From JABMMZ01 sp964505065 (GTDB lineage Bacteria > Bacteroidota > Bacteroidia > NS11-12g > UBA955): a stretch of DNA of 64,000 nucleotides. The notes under the pieces are model-generated. The model ran no database searches, was not told where the DNA came from, and saw only the letters and a list, made by a program, of their open reading frames with translations. Below, in pieces: positions 52,301 to 61,076 of this stretch. A program made the position numbers and the translations under genes. The stretch covers positions 1 through 64,000 of the forward strand of contig CAZDGF010000003.1 of NCBI GenBank assembly GCA_964505065.1. Reading direction: 5' to 3'. Each line of letters opens with the position of its first letter. The stretch's first letter is position 1.

Positions 52301-53576
52301 CATTTGGACCATAAGTACCAAAACCTAAAATATATCTTGTTGGCTGAGTTACTGTAATATAACAAACTTTTCTTTTTGTTTGAGAAGGTCCTACATCATT
52401 AGTAGCTATCAGCTCTACAGTGTAGCATCCTGGTAAATCAAATTCAAATTGTGGATTTTGAGAAAACTCATCTCTACCGTTGCCATTAGGGTCTGATAGA
52501 ACTGCACCACTCATTAAATCTGCAACTGGACCATTGAAAGGATCGTTTAGGTAAGTTACTGAATCGTAAACATTCCATTTCCATTTCCAAGGACCATTAG
52601 TAGATAAATCGAAAAAAGAAAGAATATCATATTGTTCTGCATTTGTTTTATCGGCAATAAAATCGCCAACAGGAATTGCTGTAGGAGCTACAACGCTTAA
52701 GCATTGTACTACGCTATCTCTTCCCAAACAATTTGTGCTTCTTAATTTAACACATTTTGTTCCTGTTGTATTCCAAGTGAAGTTAAAGTCTGGAGTTACA
52801 GACCTTTGCTCGTAAGAACCATCATTATTTGCATCCCAAGCATGCTCTGTATAACCTTTAGGATTATTATTGATAAATTTAACTACTGTTTTGATAAATG
52901 CAGTAGAAGGAGAAACAAAACTGGCAGAAAATGAAGTTGGTAATACCAAATTAATGCTAAAATCTGTAGTTGCACCATAATACAATCTGTATGTAGTACA
53001 TTCAAAACAACCAGCACCATTTCCTATAGTTCCACCATATTGGTAATCGTTTACTACTCTTAATCTGGTAGCCGATGGACTAATATTACAAGGTAGATTA
53101 AAGCTAAATGCTGTTAAACTTCCTGGCGTTCCACCAGAACCAGATGTAGTATTCCATGTACCTAAGTATTCTCCTGCATCATTAAAATCAAAATCTGCAT
53201 TCAAATCTATATAAGCACCCCATTTGGCATTGTAACCATAAGTTGTAGATGAGCTACTTTCAATAGTATAGCTATTGCCAGCTGTTAAATCAAACGACCT
53301 ATTAGTGCCATTGGCTAAACGATACTCTGACCCACAAGTACCAGTTGCTCTCCATCCTGGCGCTGGCATATTGAATAATACTGTAGAACCAGCAGATATT
53401 CTAATTTGCTCTGGGTTTTGAATATAAGCAGTTGATGAATAACTATATTGATAGCTATTGTAAGCATTGCACCAGGGAGACTGTGCGGATAGGTTTCCTA
53501 CACCCATAAGAGAGAGGAATAAAACAAATAACGATTTTATCGTTAATGTTTTGAAATTAGTAATTAATTTTTTCAT
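49380..53576 (-). CDS. Large multidomain surface protein with T9SS sorting domain
   Basis: The 1398-residue protein has a signal peptide (about residues 1-32, SLMGVGNLSAQ). A GEVED-type beta domain follows (about 35-205, WGAYIDLNADFDFNDAGEYL), then PKD-like domains (about 210-410), a CUB-like domain (about 415-540, LTQLKFKDADDKLRIWDGKS) and two more PKD-like domains (about 545-740, NSGTYEVCLEVKSC). A second GEVED follows (about 745-895, TPCGPITAGEYEDYALKLAN), then four or five DUF5011/Ig-like repeats (about 900-1290, GIYTVEYNVTDASGN). The type A T9SS domain is at about 1305-1398 (VNVYPNPTSG ... VTVTKRVVITK). Likely a secreted adhesin or matrix protein; no catalytic domain is seen. Confidence 0.88.
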   Translation of the reverse strand: MKKLITNFKTLTIKSLFVLFLSLMGVGNLSAQSPWCNAYNSYQYSYSSTAYIQNPEQIRISAGSTVLFNMPAPGWRATGTCGSEYRLANGTNRSFDLTAGNSYTIESSSSTTYGYNAKWGAYIDLNADFDFNDAGEYLGTWNTTSGSGGTPGSLTAFSFNLPCNISPSATRLRVVNDYQYGGTIGNGAGCFECTTYRLYYGATTDFSINLVLPTSFSASFVSPSTAFIKTVVKFINNNPKGYTEHAWDANNDGSYEQRSVTPDFNFTWNTTGTKCVKLRSTNCLGRDSVVQCLSVVAPTAIPVGDFIADKTNAEQYDILSFFDLSTNGPWKWKWNVYDSVTYLNDPFNGPVADLMSGAVLSDPNGNGRDEFSQNPQFEFDLPGCYTVELIATNDVGPSQTKRKVCYITVTQPTRYILGFGTYGPNADNIVGSSSGTIFDNGGPNLNYGNNQGFGTRSFLQITPCNATKINLTLTQLKFKDADDKLRIWDGKSPSGTLLATYSNTSTPIKKLTATSGSMYILFESSAAGVDSGFAGFYNSELGPPIPPTPNFSASTTPGYDYTPIKFTNTTSNIAGVPTWEWTVDGSPVLNGNKKDFQTTFYNSGTYEVCLEVKSCVGNKKYCDSIDIVTAGSVGKVDFMASNRRPTVGVNTTVLTPMVENANRFTWNIFPTTYTLMNPPSSPSVVGSGFVTYNATPGDSFPTPIIKFTGSGCYTITLKAWNSVNPSSTTKTVVKNKYICALAYCNPSSYLLSGDVGINRVRVLDGTTELLNNYTTSGDAAYTDYAADKQATLTFGKTYDFEISRNTTVDPANRAIYIDWNVDGDFNDAGELAATESSANTATWTTSIAVPSIANSFEGTARMRVVTNYNNNAITPCGPITAGEYEDYALKLANDNLPPIITLNGADTVRIEKCAPYTDDGAVAMDASEGDISPRMEIISDLDSCTAGIYTVEYNVTDASGNNALPVRRTIIVVLDKTPPVLVLSPSAPGCIEATRNTPAYVEPGYDAWNTNPYLNLKTSVITSGSVDTKMPGTYTITYSVKDIAGNETVQTRTVCVADTKAPRIIKNGTENVQINSVWIDQTTSVDSLDNTPTLTRTWDNTNGALNTLVRATYTATYTAEDDYNNVSSPVVRAYRVDDFIPPVISLNTFDIVYHEVRTPYISTPATVSDNYYDNTQVSLTLLNPGMVNDNTIGSYSEDFQAIDASGNITNKTRTVIVRDTKAPSIWGESIKGCVGEKIWPMWGINTQDNYYGPTVLKPLIEIIRQNVDETNEGIYTITYRVTDPSGNTSDEFTRLVQYTYWPKCTNSTVGLDETKLNETVNVYPNPTSGIVTIDLNGKLAAKTNVEVYNAMGQLVLNQNFTDVAGSYTVDLSNNATGVYTVKLIADGVTVTKRVVITK

Positions 53577-53960
53577 AATATAAACTTTATTTAATATTTA
53601 GGGTTCAATTATAGAACTAAATTTTGATAAAAAAAATATTTGCTTGATTTTTTACCAAAATAATACACAAGTATTGCAAAAAATGACTTAATTTTTACAA
53701 TTACACTTGAAATAGAGAATAAAAGAAGATGAACTACACCATAAATTGATAAGGTGCTTTTTGTTAAAAAAGTTTTAAATGGTTTAACATTTTGACTTTT
53801 TTGGTTTGGATTTAAATTGTGAATATTTTGCATGTTTTTAAAACTATAGTTCAAATTTACAGTTACAAAATAAGTATGCAATACGTTTTAGTTAATATGA
53901 TAATTACTTGACAATAAAACTACACAATTATGACAAAACCCAATAATATGAGCCTATATA
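53577..53960. other. 384-bp gap upstream of the T9SS protein gene
   Basis: AT-rich, with no convincing gene; a 90-codon minus-strand frame inside has no protein-like character. A weak promoter (TTTTG, 17 bp, TATTTTTT on the minus strand, near 53630-53665) could serve the large gene. Confidence 0.4.
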
Positions 53961-55235
53961 CTATTGTTTTTGCAATAATAATACTTGTCCTATTTGCAAA
54001 TTATCTGTATTTAATTTATTCCATTTTTTAATATCTGTGGGAGATATTCCATATAATTTAGCAATACCAAACAATGTTTCTCCTCTTTTTACAGTATGGG
54101 TTTTATTGGTATTGGTTTTTACTTGCGGTATTTTTTTTATATTTAGTTTTTGCCCTTCATATACATTGTTGTTTTGCAAATGGTTTATGCTTTTAAGATT
54201 ATCTATACTCATATTGTATTTTAAAGCTATGCTATACAAGGTTTCGCCTACGCTTACAATGTGTATTTGCAAATTGGGTACGTTTGTATTTCTTGTGTAA
54301 TTTGTATCCAATTGCGGTTTCAATCTACCAGTATCGGGCATATTTGTAGCTTTTTTTTGCAAATTGAGCATACTGCCTACTTTGGCTTCTGTGCCTTTTT
54401 CCATTAAATTTTTGGTATAAAGTGAGCTTAATTTAATGGCATATTTTTGAGAAATTAGCCACATAGTTTCTCCTTCGTTTACAGTATGCTGGGCTATACT
54501 GGCTTTTCGTTTTTTGGGCTTTAGGTACAATACATCGCCTGGTTTTATTTGGTGGTAAGCCAAATCATTGTATTTTTCTATTTTTTTTTCTGATTTGCCA
54601 ATTTGTTCAGCAATTTTTTCTACTGTTTGATTGGGTTGAACTATGGTTGTAGGAATTTTTTTAGGGTTTATAATTTCAATATTTGCTTCTATATAAGTGC
54701 CATAAGGATTGTAGCCATTTATTATCATGGTATCATACTTAGCCAATTTATTGCGCTCTATACAACCAATAAGCAAATCGGTATATTTTTGGTTGGTAGC
54801 ATAGCCAGCAACCAATAAGCCTTTTGCCCAGCCTTTGTAATCGCTTATATCTAATAAAAATAATGCTGCGTAGCGTTTGTTTTCTTTTAAAAACTTAGAA
54901 TGGTCTTTGTAAGATTCTTCTGCACTGGTGTAGCATCTAAAACATTCTTGAAGCTCGTCATCATCTTCTAAAATACTGCAACCTGTCCAATCTTTTTTAC
55001 ACTTTATGCCAAAATGGTTGTTTCCTTGCTTTGCCAATCGGCTATTGCCGCTGCCACTTTCCAATAAGCCTTGTGCTAAAGTAATACTTGCAGGAATTTT
55101 AAATTCCAACATTTCTCGCATGGCAATGTTTCTAAATGTATCTATATACTGCGCTACTGTTGTATTTTGAGCAATAGAAACTTGCCAAATAAATAGATTA
55201 AAAAGTATGAATATTAGGTTTAAAAAACGCTTCAT
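53961..55235 (-). CDS. Glucosaminidase with four LysM domains (peptidoglycan hydrolase)
   Basis: The ATG at 55235 (MKRFLNLIFILFNLFIWQVS) gives a good signal peptide; ten further residues are possible upstream but unlikely. The FlgJ-like glucosaminidase domain covers about residues 35-180: IPASITLAQGLLESGSGNSR with catalytic Glu, NNHFGIKCKKDW, and FRCYTSAEESYKDHSKFLKE. Four LysM repeats follow (from about residues 195, 245, 320 and 375; for example HTVKRGETLFGIAKLYGISP). It cleaves the glycan backbone of peptidoglycan during growth or division. It follows a short secreted-protein gene and ftsH on the same strand. Confidence 0.9.
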   Translation of the reverse strand: MKRFLNLIFILFNLFIWQVSIAQNTTVAQYIDTFRNIAMREMLEFKIPASITLAQGLLESGSGNSRLAKQGNNHFGIKCKKDWTGCSILEDDDELQECFRCYTSAEESYKDHSKFLKENKRYAALFLLDISDYKGWAKGLLVAGYATNQKYTDLLIGCIERNKLAKYDTMIINGYNPYGTYIEANIEIINPKKIPTTIVQPNQTVEKIAEQIGKSEKKIEKYNDLAYHQIKPGDVLYLKPKKRKASIAQHTVNEGETMWLISQKYAIKLSSLYTKNLMEKGTEAKVGSMLNLQKKATNMPDTGRLKPQLDTNYTRNTNVPNLQIHIVSVGETLYSIALKYNMSIDNLKSINHLQNNNVYEGQKLNIKKIPQVKTNTNKTHTVKRGETLFGIAKLYGISPTDIKKWNKLNTDNLQIGQVLLLQKQ

Positions 55236-55290
55236 TTTTAATAAAAAAACGAAGATATAGCACAAATTATTGTATCATCTATTAAATTTA

Positions 55291-55551
55291 TTAACACCCA
55301 CAAGGCTTATACCTTCTAATTTTGCCTTTATTATTTCTTGTTTCTATAATTTCGCCTTTGGCATTGTATAATATCCAATTTTGCAAAACACCATTTTTAT
55401 AGCGCATAGTTTTTACTATTTTATTTAACACAGTGCATTTCCAAACACCATTTTTTAAGCTATCTTTATCGTATTTGCCTTGGCATAGGGTATCGCTTGC
55501 AAAAGCGCAATTAAATTGAATAAAAAACAGAAAACTAAAAAGCGTTTTCAT
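55291..55551 (-). CDS. Small secreted protein, MORN-like
   Basis: The 86-residue protein has a signal peptide (FSFLFFIQFNCAFAS) and a short body DTLCQGKYDKDSLKNGVWKC, YKNGVLQNWILYNAKGEIIE, ending RYKPCGC. The NGVW...YKNGVLQNW...Y-x-G-x-I pattern resembles MORN-type antitoxin-like repeats, and there are four cysteines after cleavage. It lies 13 bp after ftsH and 55 bp before the glucosaminidase gene, so it may be co-transcribed. Function unknown. Confidence 0.6.
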   Translation of the reverse strand: MKTLFSFLFFIQFNCAFASDTLCQGKYDKDSLKNGVWKCTVLNKIVKTMRYKNGVLQNWILYNAKGEIIETRNNKGKIRRYKPCGC

Positions 55552-55564
55552 AAAAATAGAGTTT

Positions 55565-57628
55565 TTAAACTGCTTGGTCGTCTTTAGTAGCTTCTATATT
55601 TTGGCTTGAATTTTCAATAGCTTCAGTAATTGGTTCAGTTAGAACTGTTTCTTCTACTTTAGCTTCTGTTTCCATATAGTTTTCATAATTGGTTTTATGC
55701 TCAAAAGGACGTTTGCCAATTAATGCCTCTAAATCGTATTGAAATAAAAGTTCTTTTTTTAATAACTCTTGGGCTATTTTCTCCAATTCTGCTTTTTTAC
55801 TTACCAATAAATTTTTTGTACGAATATAGGCACTTTCTATTATTTTACGCACTTCTTCGTCTATCATTTCGCCTGTTTTTTCGCTATAAGGTTTGCTGTA
55901 TGCAAATTCGCCATTTTGGTCGTTAAAACTAATATGACCCACTTTATCGTTCATGCCATACAATGTTACCATGGCATAAGCCATTTTTGTTACACGTTCT
56001 AAATCATTTTGTGCACCAGTGCTTATTTTGCCATAGGTAATTTCCTCGGCTGCTCTGCCGCCAAGGGTCATACACATTTCATCAATTAGTTGCTCTGTTC
56101 TATAAATGTATTGCTCTTTGGGTAAATATTGGGCATAGCCTAAAGCTGCAACCCCACGAGGCACAATAGAAACTTTTACCAATGGGTCGGCAAATTGCAA
56201 AAACCAACCAGCTACAGCGTGTCCTGCTTCATGGTATGCCACAATATTTTTTTCTTCGGGCGATATAATTTTATTTTTCTTTTCTAAGCCACCTATTACT
56301 CTATCTATAGCCGCTTCAAAATCTTTCATATCAATGCTTTCCTTATTTTTTCGGGCAGCTATTAAAGCAGCCTCGTTGCATACATTTGCTATTTCTGCAC
56401 CTGCAAAACCAGGCGTTTGGGCACTCAATTTTTTAGCATCTATATCTGGTGCTAATTGTTTGCCACCTAAATGTACCTTAAATATTTGCTCTCTACCCAC
56501 CAAGTCTGGTTTATCTATAGATATTTGTCTATCAAATCTACCTGGGCGCAATAATGCTGAATCTAAAATATCTGGGCGATTGGTAGCAGCCAAAATAATT
56601 ACGCCACTATCTGTGCCAAAGCCATCCATTTCTGTAAGCAATTGGTTCAAGGTATTTTCTCTTTCATCGTTGCTACCGCTCATTAGGTTTTTACCCCTTG
56701 CTCTGCCTATGGCATCTATCTCATCAATAAAAATAATACAAGGTGCTTTTTCTTTTGCTTGGCGAAATAAATCTCGCACTCTGCTTGCGCCCACACCTAC
56801 AAACATTTCTACAAAATCTGAACCTGAAAGCGAAAAGAAAGGCACGTTTGCCTCGCCTGCTACGGCTTTTGCCAATAAGGTTTTACCTGTACCTGGCGAA
56901 CCTATCAATAAAGCACCTTTTGGAATTTTTCCGCCCAATTTGGTGTATTTTTTAGGGTTTTTTAGAAAATCTACAATTTCCATTACCTCTACTTTGGCTT
57001 CATCGAGCCCAGCCACATCTTTAAAGGTAATATTTACTTTGGTATTTTTATCAAACAAAGTGGCTTTGCTTCTGCCAATATTAAATATTTGCCCTGGACC
57101 ACCGCCACCACCAGCTCCACCGCCCATTCTGCGCATCATAACATTCCAAATAATTAAGAAAATAACAATCATAATTATCCATGAAATTATTTGGCTTGAG
57201 CTTCCATTATCGTAATTATCTGTTACATCTACTTTTTCAGCTTGTTTGTGTTCTGCTTTCAACACCTCCATATTTTTATTAAAGGCATCTCTATTCATTT
57301 CAAAATAAAAGTACTTAGAGGTTTCACCCATTATACCTTGCGGTTTAAATAAATTTTTAAATGTATCTCTTTTTAATGCTTCTTCTGTTAGCGATACTTT
57401 ATAATATCTATCTTCTTTAATTTCTATTTTATCTACATCATTGTTCAATATCAAATTTCTAACCTCGTTCCAATTGGTTTCTTTGCCAGCTGGTGGCGAT
57501 ATTACAACGTAGGCTATTGCCACAAGCAGCAATGCGCCCCATAGCCAATAAATGTTAAATTTAGGTGTATTGTTTTTTCTTTCGCCAAAAGGTTTTTCTT
57601 CCTTTTTGTTTTTTTCTTTTTCGTCCAT
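55565..57628 (-). CDS. ftsH: ATP-dependent zinc metalloprotease FtsH
   Basis: The ATG at 57628 gives MDEKEKNKKEEKPFGERKNN, 687 residues; an 18-residue upstream extension is not family-like. Two membrane helices flank a periplasmic domain. The AAA domain has Walker A IGSPGTGKTLLAKAVAGEA, Walker B PCIIFIDEIDAIGRARG and second-region-of-homology SALLRPGRFDRQISIDKPDL. The zinc site is VAYHEAGHAVAGWFL (HEAGH). The C-terminus (about 40 residues after EALIGKRPFE) is acidic and probably disordered. FtsH degrades misfolded membrane proteins and regulatory proteins. Confidence 0.95.
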   Translation of the reverse strand: MDEKEKNKKEEKPFGERKNNTPKFNIYWLWGALLLVAIAYVVISPPAGKETNWNEVRNLILNNDVDKIEIKEDRYYKVSLTEEALKRDTFKNLFKPQGIMGETSKYFYFEMNRDAFNKNMEVLKAEHKQAEKVDVTDNYDNGSSSQIISWIIMIVIFLIIWNVMMRRMGGGAGGGGGPGQIFNIGRSKATLFDKNTKVNITFKDVAGLDEAKVEVMEIVDFLKNPKKYTKLGGKIPKGALLIGSPGTGKTLLAKAVAGEANVPFFSLSGSDFVEMFVGVGASRVRDLFRQAKEKAPCIIFIDEIDAIGRARGKNLMSGSNDERENTLNQLLTEMDGFGTDSGVIILAATNRPDILDSALLRPGRFDRQISIDKPDLVGREQIFKVHLGGKQLAPDIDAKKLSAQTPGFAGAEIANVCNEAALIAARKNKESIDMKDFEAAIDRVIGGLEKKNKIISPEEKNIVAYHEAGHAVAGWFLQFADPLVKVSIVPRGVAALGYAQYLPKEQYIYRTEQLIDEMCMTLGGRAAEEITYGKISTGAQNDLERVTKMAYAMVTLYGMNDKVGHISFNDQNGEFAYSKPYSEKTGEMIDEEVRKIIESAYIRTKNLLVSKKAELEKIAQELLKKELLFQYDLEALIGKRPFEHKTNYENYMETEAKVEETVLTEPITEAIENSSQNIEATKDDQAV

Positions 57629-57734
57629 TGAATGGTGGTTAAATATTGGTGTAAAAAATTTTGTATTTATAGTAAACGACAAATCTAATTAAATTGTTCA
57701 GTAATTTTAGATGAAATTTATCAATATACTCTCT

Positions 57735-57742
57735 TATTTTTG
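57735..57742 (+). promoter_or_regulatory. -7 box TATTTTTG before kbl
   Basis: Perfect TAnnTTTG followed by CAAA, 22 bp before the chosen kbl ATG. A start further upstream at 57740 would lie inside the box, which supports the ATG at 57764. Confidence 0.5.
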
Positions 57743-57763
57743 CAAAAAATATTCCAAACAACT

Positions 57764-58960
57764 ATGTACGGCAAATTACAACAACATTTACAACGAGAAA
57801 TTACAGACATTCATCAAGCAGGCTTATACAAAAAAGAACGCATTATTACCTCGCCACAAGGCGCAGACATTAAACTACAAGATGGTAGCGAGGTAATTAA
57901 TTTTTGTGCAAATAACTATTTGGGTTTAAGCAGCCATCCAAGGGTTATAGAGGCTGCCAAAAAGTCATTAGATACACATGGTTTTGGAATGAGTAGCGTA
58001 CGTTTTATATGCGGAACGCAGGATATTCACAAAGAATTAGAAGCCAAAATAGCCGAATTTTACGGTACAGAAGATACCATTTTATATGCCGCTGCTTTTG
58101 ATGCCAATGGCGGTGTATTCGAGCCGCTATTTGGCGAGCAAGATGCTATTATTTCAGATTCCTTGAATCACGCTTCAATTATAGATGGCGTAAGACTTTG
58201 CAAAGCTGCTCGCTATAGATACAATAACAACGATATGGCAGATTTGGAGCAACAACTAATAGCTGCCAACAATGCAGGGCATAGGCATAAAATAATCGTA
58301 ACCGATGGTGTATTTAGTATGGATGGCTATGTAGCGCAATTGGATAAAATAAATGCTTTGGCTACCCAATACGATGCTTTGGTTATGGTAGATGAATGCC
58401 ATGCTGCCGGTTTTATAGGTAAAACAGGCAAAGGCACACCCGAGCTATGCGGTGTACACGGACAAATAGATATTTTAACAGGCACTTTGGGCAAGGCGCT
58501 TGGTGGAGCAATGGGAGGTTATACAACTGGCAAAAAAGAAATTATAGACTTACTGCGCCAACGCTCTCGCCCTTATTTGTTTTCTAACTCTTTGGCACCT
58601 GCCATAGTAGCAGCCAGTTTAGAGGTATTTAATATTTTAAGTGAAAGCACAGCTTTGAGAGATAAATTGGAATGGAATGTAAAATACTTTAAAGAAGGTG
58701 TTAGAAATGCAGGTTTCGATTTTAAAGATGGCGATAGTGCCATTGTGCCTATTATGCTTTACGATGCCAAATTAAGCCAAACAATGGCTGATATGCTTTT
58801 AGAAGAAGGTATTTATGTGATTGGTTTCTTTTACCCCGTTGTAGCAAAAGACCAAGCAAGGATAAGGGTACAACTTTCTGCCGCACACGAGCAACACCAT
58901 TTGGATAAAGCCATAGCAGCATTTACCAAGGTGGGTAAGGCTTTGGGGGTTATTAAATAA
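57764..58960 (+). CDS. kbl: Glycine C-acetyltransferase (2-amino-3-ketobutyrate CoA ligase)
   Basis: The ATG at 57764 gives 398 residues (MYGKLQQHLQREITDIHQAG), equal in length to E. coli Kbl. It is a PLP fold-type I alpha-oxoamine synthase: SEVINFCANNYLGLSSHPRV, FGMSSVRFICGTQDIHKELE, SLNHASIIDGVRLCKAARYR, and TGTLGKALGGAMGGYTTGKK with the PLP-lysine. It converts 2-amino-3-oxobutyrate and CoA to glycine and acetyl-CoA in threonine breakdown. No tdh is adjacent. Eight upstream codons are open but lie in the promoter. Confidence 0.92.
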   Translation: MYGKLQQHLQREITDIHQAGLYKKERIITSPQGADIKLQDGSEVINFCANNYLGLSSHPRVIEAAKKSLDTHGFGMSSVRFICGTQDIHKELEAKIAEFYGTEDTILYAAAFDANGGVFEPLFGEQDAIISDSLNHASIIDGVRLCKAARYRYNNNDMADLEQQLIAANNAGHRHKIIVTDGVFSMDGYVAQLDKINALATQYDALVMVDECHAAGFIGKTGKGTPELCGVHGQIDILTGTLGKALGGAMGGYTTGKKEIIDLLRQRSRPYLFSNSLAPAIVAASLEVFNILSESTALRDKLEWNVKYFKEGVRNAGFDFKDGDSAIVPIMLYDAKLSQTMADMLLEEGIYVIGFFYPVVAKDQARIRVQLSAAHEQHHLDKAIAAFTKVGKALGVIK

Positions 58961-59042
58961 ATTGAATTTAGAAGATATACCGTAGGCAATTAAATTATTC
59001 AAATAGTTGCCAAACAAGGCGTATTTAATATGCTTATAATAA

Positions 59043-59193
59043 TTAACCCAAATTCAGCAATAGAATTGCTGAATCGAATAACAAATTGTAAATCATGTTT
59101 TTACAAAACATAATTGCAATTTTTAAATCGGGGTTAATCCCAACTAAATCAAATAGTTCAATTTTTCAAATTTCCTATTGATTAATTTGGGTT
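59043..59193. repeat. MITE-like repeat, family A copy 3 (inverted)
   Basis: TTAACCCAAATTCAGCAATA at 59043 through TTGATTAATTTGGGTT at 59193 is the reverse complement of copy 1 over its whole length. It fills the middle of the 350-bp gap between kbl and the mannosyltransferase gene; no other feature is visible in 58961-59311. Confidence 0.85.
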
Positions 59194-59311
59194 TAACCTC
59201 CCTTTTCTTCAAAAAAAAACACAAGCCAAGCAGGGTTGTATGCAGAATTTTGTGCTTCCGAAGTTTCAGAAAAGGGCGTTTTTGTTTTAAATCATTTATA
59301 AAAAATACTTT

Positions 59312-60487
59312 ATGTTTGCCTTCTCAAAAATGAAAGGTAGTAATATTTATAAGCAACCAATATTAAAATTATTTTTTATAGCTTTAACCATTAAATTGCT
59401 AATGCCAATTATAGCTTTAGTACTTGTAAATACTTTGAATGAGCAATCATTTTGGCAAATTAAACCCTTCCCTAATTTTGAATTTACAGATTTATTTAAA
59501 ATATATTTTCATTCAGATTCGGGTTGGTATAAAGATATAGCTCAGCATGGTTATAAAGATATACCCGAAAGCATTAGAAACGGCTGGACATTGAGAGGCC
59601 AACATTTTGCTTTTTTTCCACTTTTGCCCATTGGTATTTTATGGCTTACAAAAGCTACAGGCTTATCGTTTTATATGGCAGCATTTGTTATCAATATTGT
59701 CAGTTTATTTTTATTGGTCAATTATTTTTATCGGTTTTTAATTGTACTTAATATACAAACAAATTCAGCTTTTCGTTTGGTGGTTTTATTTTTAGTATTT
59801 CCTTTCTGTTTGCATATTTATTTTATATACACCGAAAGTCTGTTTTTTACCTTTCTTGTGGCTTGTTTTTATTATATACATAAAAAAAACTATTGGGCGT
59901 TTGGCATAGCTGCCATACTATTAACGTTAACTCGCCCCAATGGTATTTTTATGGCTTTGCCCTTGTATTTGTATTTATTAGAACAAAATGGAAAGATAAA
60001 TTTAACGAATATTTTAAACTCTTTAAAACAAGCAAAAACCTATTGCTTATTGGCTATGCCTGTGGCTTTTATAGCTTGGATGTATTACCAATACCTAACC
60101 TGTGGCAATTGGTTTGCATTTTCTGAAGCACAAAAAGGCTGGGGCAAACAAAGTGGTATGCCCTATAAAGCTTTATTTAAAGAGGGCTATTGGCAATATC
60201 AGTTTATGTCGGTTTATGCAATTGTATTTATTTTTATTGCTGTGTGGGCTTATAAAAAATGGCGCACAAGTTTTAATGTATTGGTATGGCTAAATGTATT
60301 GATGCCGCTTATTGCAGGCTCGGCAATAAGTATAGCAAGATATATCTCTGTGCTATTTCCTTATACATTGCTTTTAGAAAAAACAGTTGAAAAACGCAAG
60401 ACATACTTTGTAATTATGGGTGTTTTTATTTTGTGTTCCATTGTATGTTTTTACTTTTGGCTAAAGGGCGATGCTTTAATGTATTGA
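59312..60487 (+). CDS. PIG-V-like mannosyltransferase, GT-C membrane protein
   Basis: The 391-residue protein has about nine membrane segments. The first-loop motif HSDSGWYKDIAQHGYKDI holds the catalytic-type Asp, and RGQHFAFFPLLPIGILWL follows, as in the GPI-mannosyltransferase II (PIG-V) family and bacterial relatives. Later segments include YTESLFFTFLVACFYYIHKK and ILLTLTRPNGIFMALPLYLY, which are typical of the same group. It probably uses a polyprenyl-phosphate sugar. A second start at 59330 (MKGSNIYK) is possible. It stands alone; the acceptor is unknown. Confidence 0.8.
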   Translation: MFAFSKMKGSNIYKQPILKLFFIALTIKLLMPIIALVLVNTLNEQSFWQIKPFPNFEFTDLFKIYFHSDSGWYKDIAQHGYKDIPESIRNGWTLRGQHFAFFPLLPIGILWLTKATGLSFYMAAFVINIVSLFLLVNYFYRFLIVLNIQTNSAFRLVVLFLVFPFCLHIYFIYTESLFFTFLVACFYYIHKKNYWAFGIAAILLTLTRPNGIFMALPLYLYLLEQNGKINLTNILNSLKQAKTYCLLAMPVAFIAWMYYQYLTCGNWFAFSEAQKGWGKQSGMPYKALFKEGYWQYQFMSVYAIVFIFIAVWAYKKWRTSFNVLVWLNVLMPLIAGSAISIARYISVLFPYTLLLEKTVEKRKTYFVIMGVFILCSIVCFYFWLKGDALMY

Positions 60488-60508
60488 GTTTATCTATACT
60501 CGGTTACT

Positions 60509-60554
60509 GAGCTTGTCGAAGTGCTGCAATAAATAAGTTCATTTCGACAAGCTC
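60509..60554. repeat. REP-like palindrome between convergent genes
   Basis: GAGCTTGTCGAA (60509-60520) and TTCGACAAGCTC (60543-60554) are perfect 12-bp inverted arms with a 22-bp spacer. The GAGCTTGTCGAAG motif is a widely spread REP sequence in Bacteroidota and could end both transcripts. Confidence 0.75.
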
Positions 60555-60566
60555 AATGTACGTATT

Positions 60567-61076
60567 TTACAAAACTCGTTCTTGTAAACGCTCCAAGTAG
60601 CGCCATTGTAAAACAGATTCTTTGGCTTTTTCCCATTGCTCTGTATTGGCTAAAATAGGCAGTTGCACTTGTATTTCATTTTGCATTTTTTTAATTTTAT
60701 GTTGTAAAGAAAGTGCTAATTCCTTTTTATTTTCTTCAAATTCCAATGCATCTATCTCTTCATTCAATGCCATCATTTCCATTAAGAATGCTTGGGGCAA
60801 GCCAGCGTTTTCTGAAATAGCAATTTGCTTTAATTCTAAAATATATTGCATTCTTTTTATCGAATTATTCAATACTTTAAAGGCTTTGTTATTATATGCC
60901 GATATTTCTAATGCTTTGCTTTGGGCTTGGGTATCTAATGTAAAAAAATCGGGATGGTATTGCTTAGCGTAATTATAAAACTTCGCTTTTAATTCATCTG
61001 CATTGAGATTAAAACTGATAGGGAATTCGTAAAAAACAAAATAATTGGCTGTATTGGGCCAATGCAAAGCCGCCAT
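60567..61076 (-). CDS. hscB: Co-chaperone HscB for iron-sulfur cluster assembly
   Basis: The 169-residue protein has an N-terminal J-domain with NYAKQYHPDFFTLD (HPD motif) and the HscB-specific C-terminal helical bundle: LPQAFLMEMMALNEEIDALE followed by EFEENKKELALSLQHKIKKM. It hands the IscU-bound cluster scaffold to HscA. Its ATG overlaps the rseP stop by one base (TAATG), so translation is coupled. No isc genes are adjacent. The Nfu carrier at 36.8 kb belongs to the same pathway. Confidence 0.88.
   Translation of the reverse strand: MAALHWPNTANYFVFYEFPISFNLNADELKAKFYNYAKQYHPDFFTLDTQAQSKALEISAYNNKAFKVLNNSIKRMQYILELKQIAISENAGLPQAFLMEMMALNEEIDALEFEENKKELALSLQHKIKKMQNEIQVQLPILANTEQWEKAKESVLQWRYLERLQERVL

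Noticed and set aside
53609..53881. 90-codon minus-strand open frame upstream of the large T9SS protein
   Set aside because: Low-complexity, no signal peptide or recognisable pattern, no promoter of its own; it lies in the AT-rich leader region of the neighbouring gene.
56334..57215. 293-codon plus-strand open frame opposite ftsH
   Set aside because: It is a shadow of the highly conserved ftsH coding region on the minus strand, with no protein-like composition.
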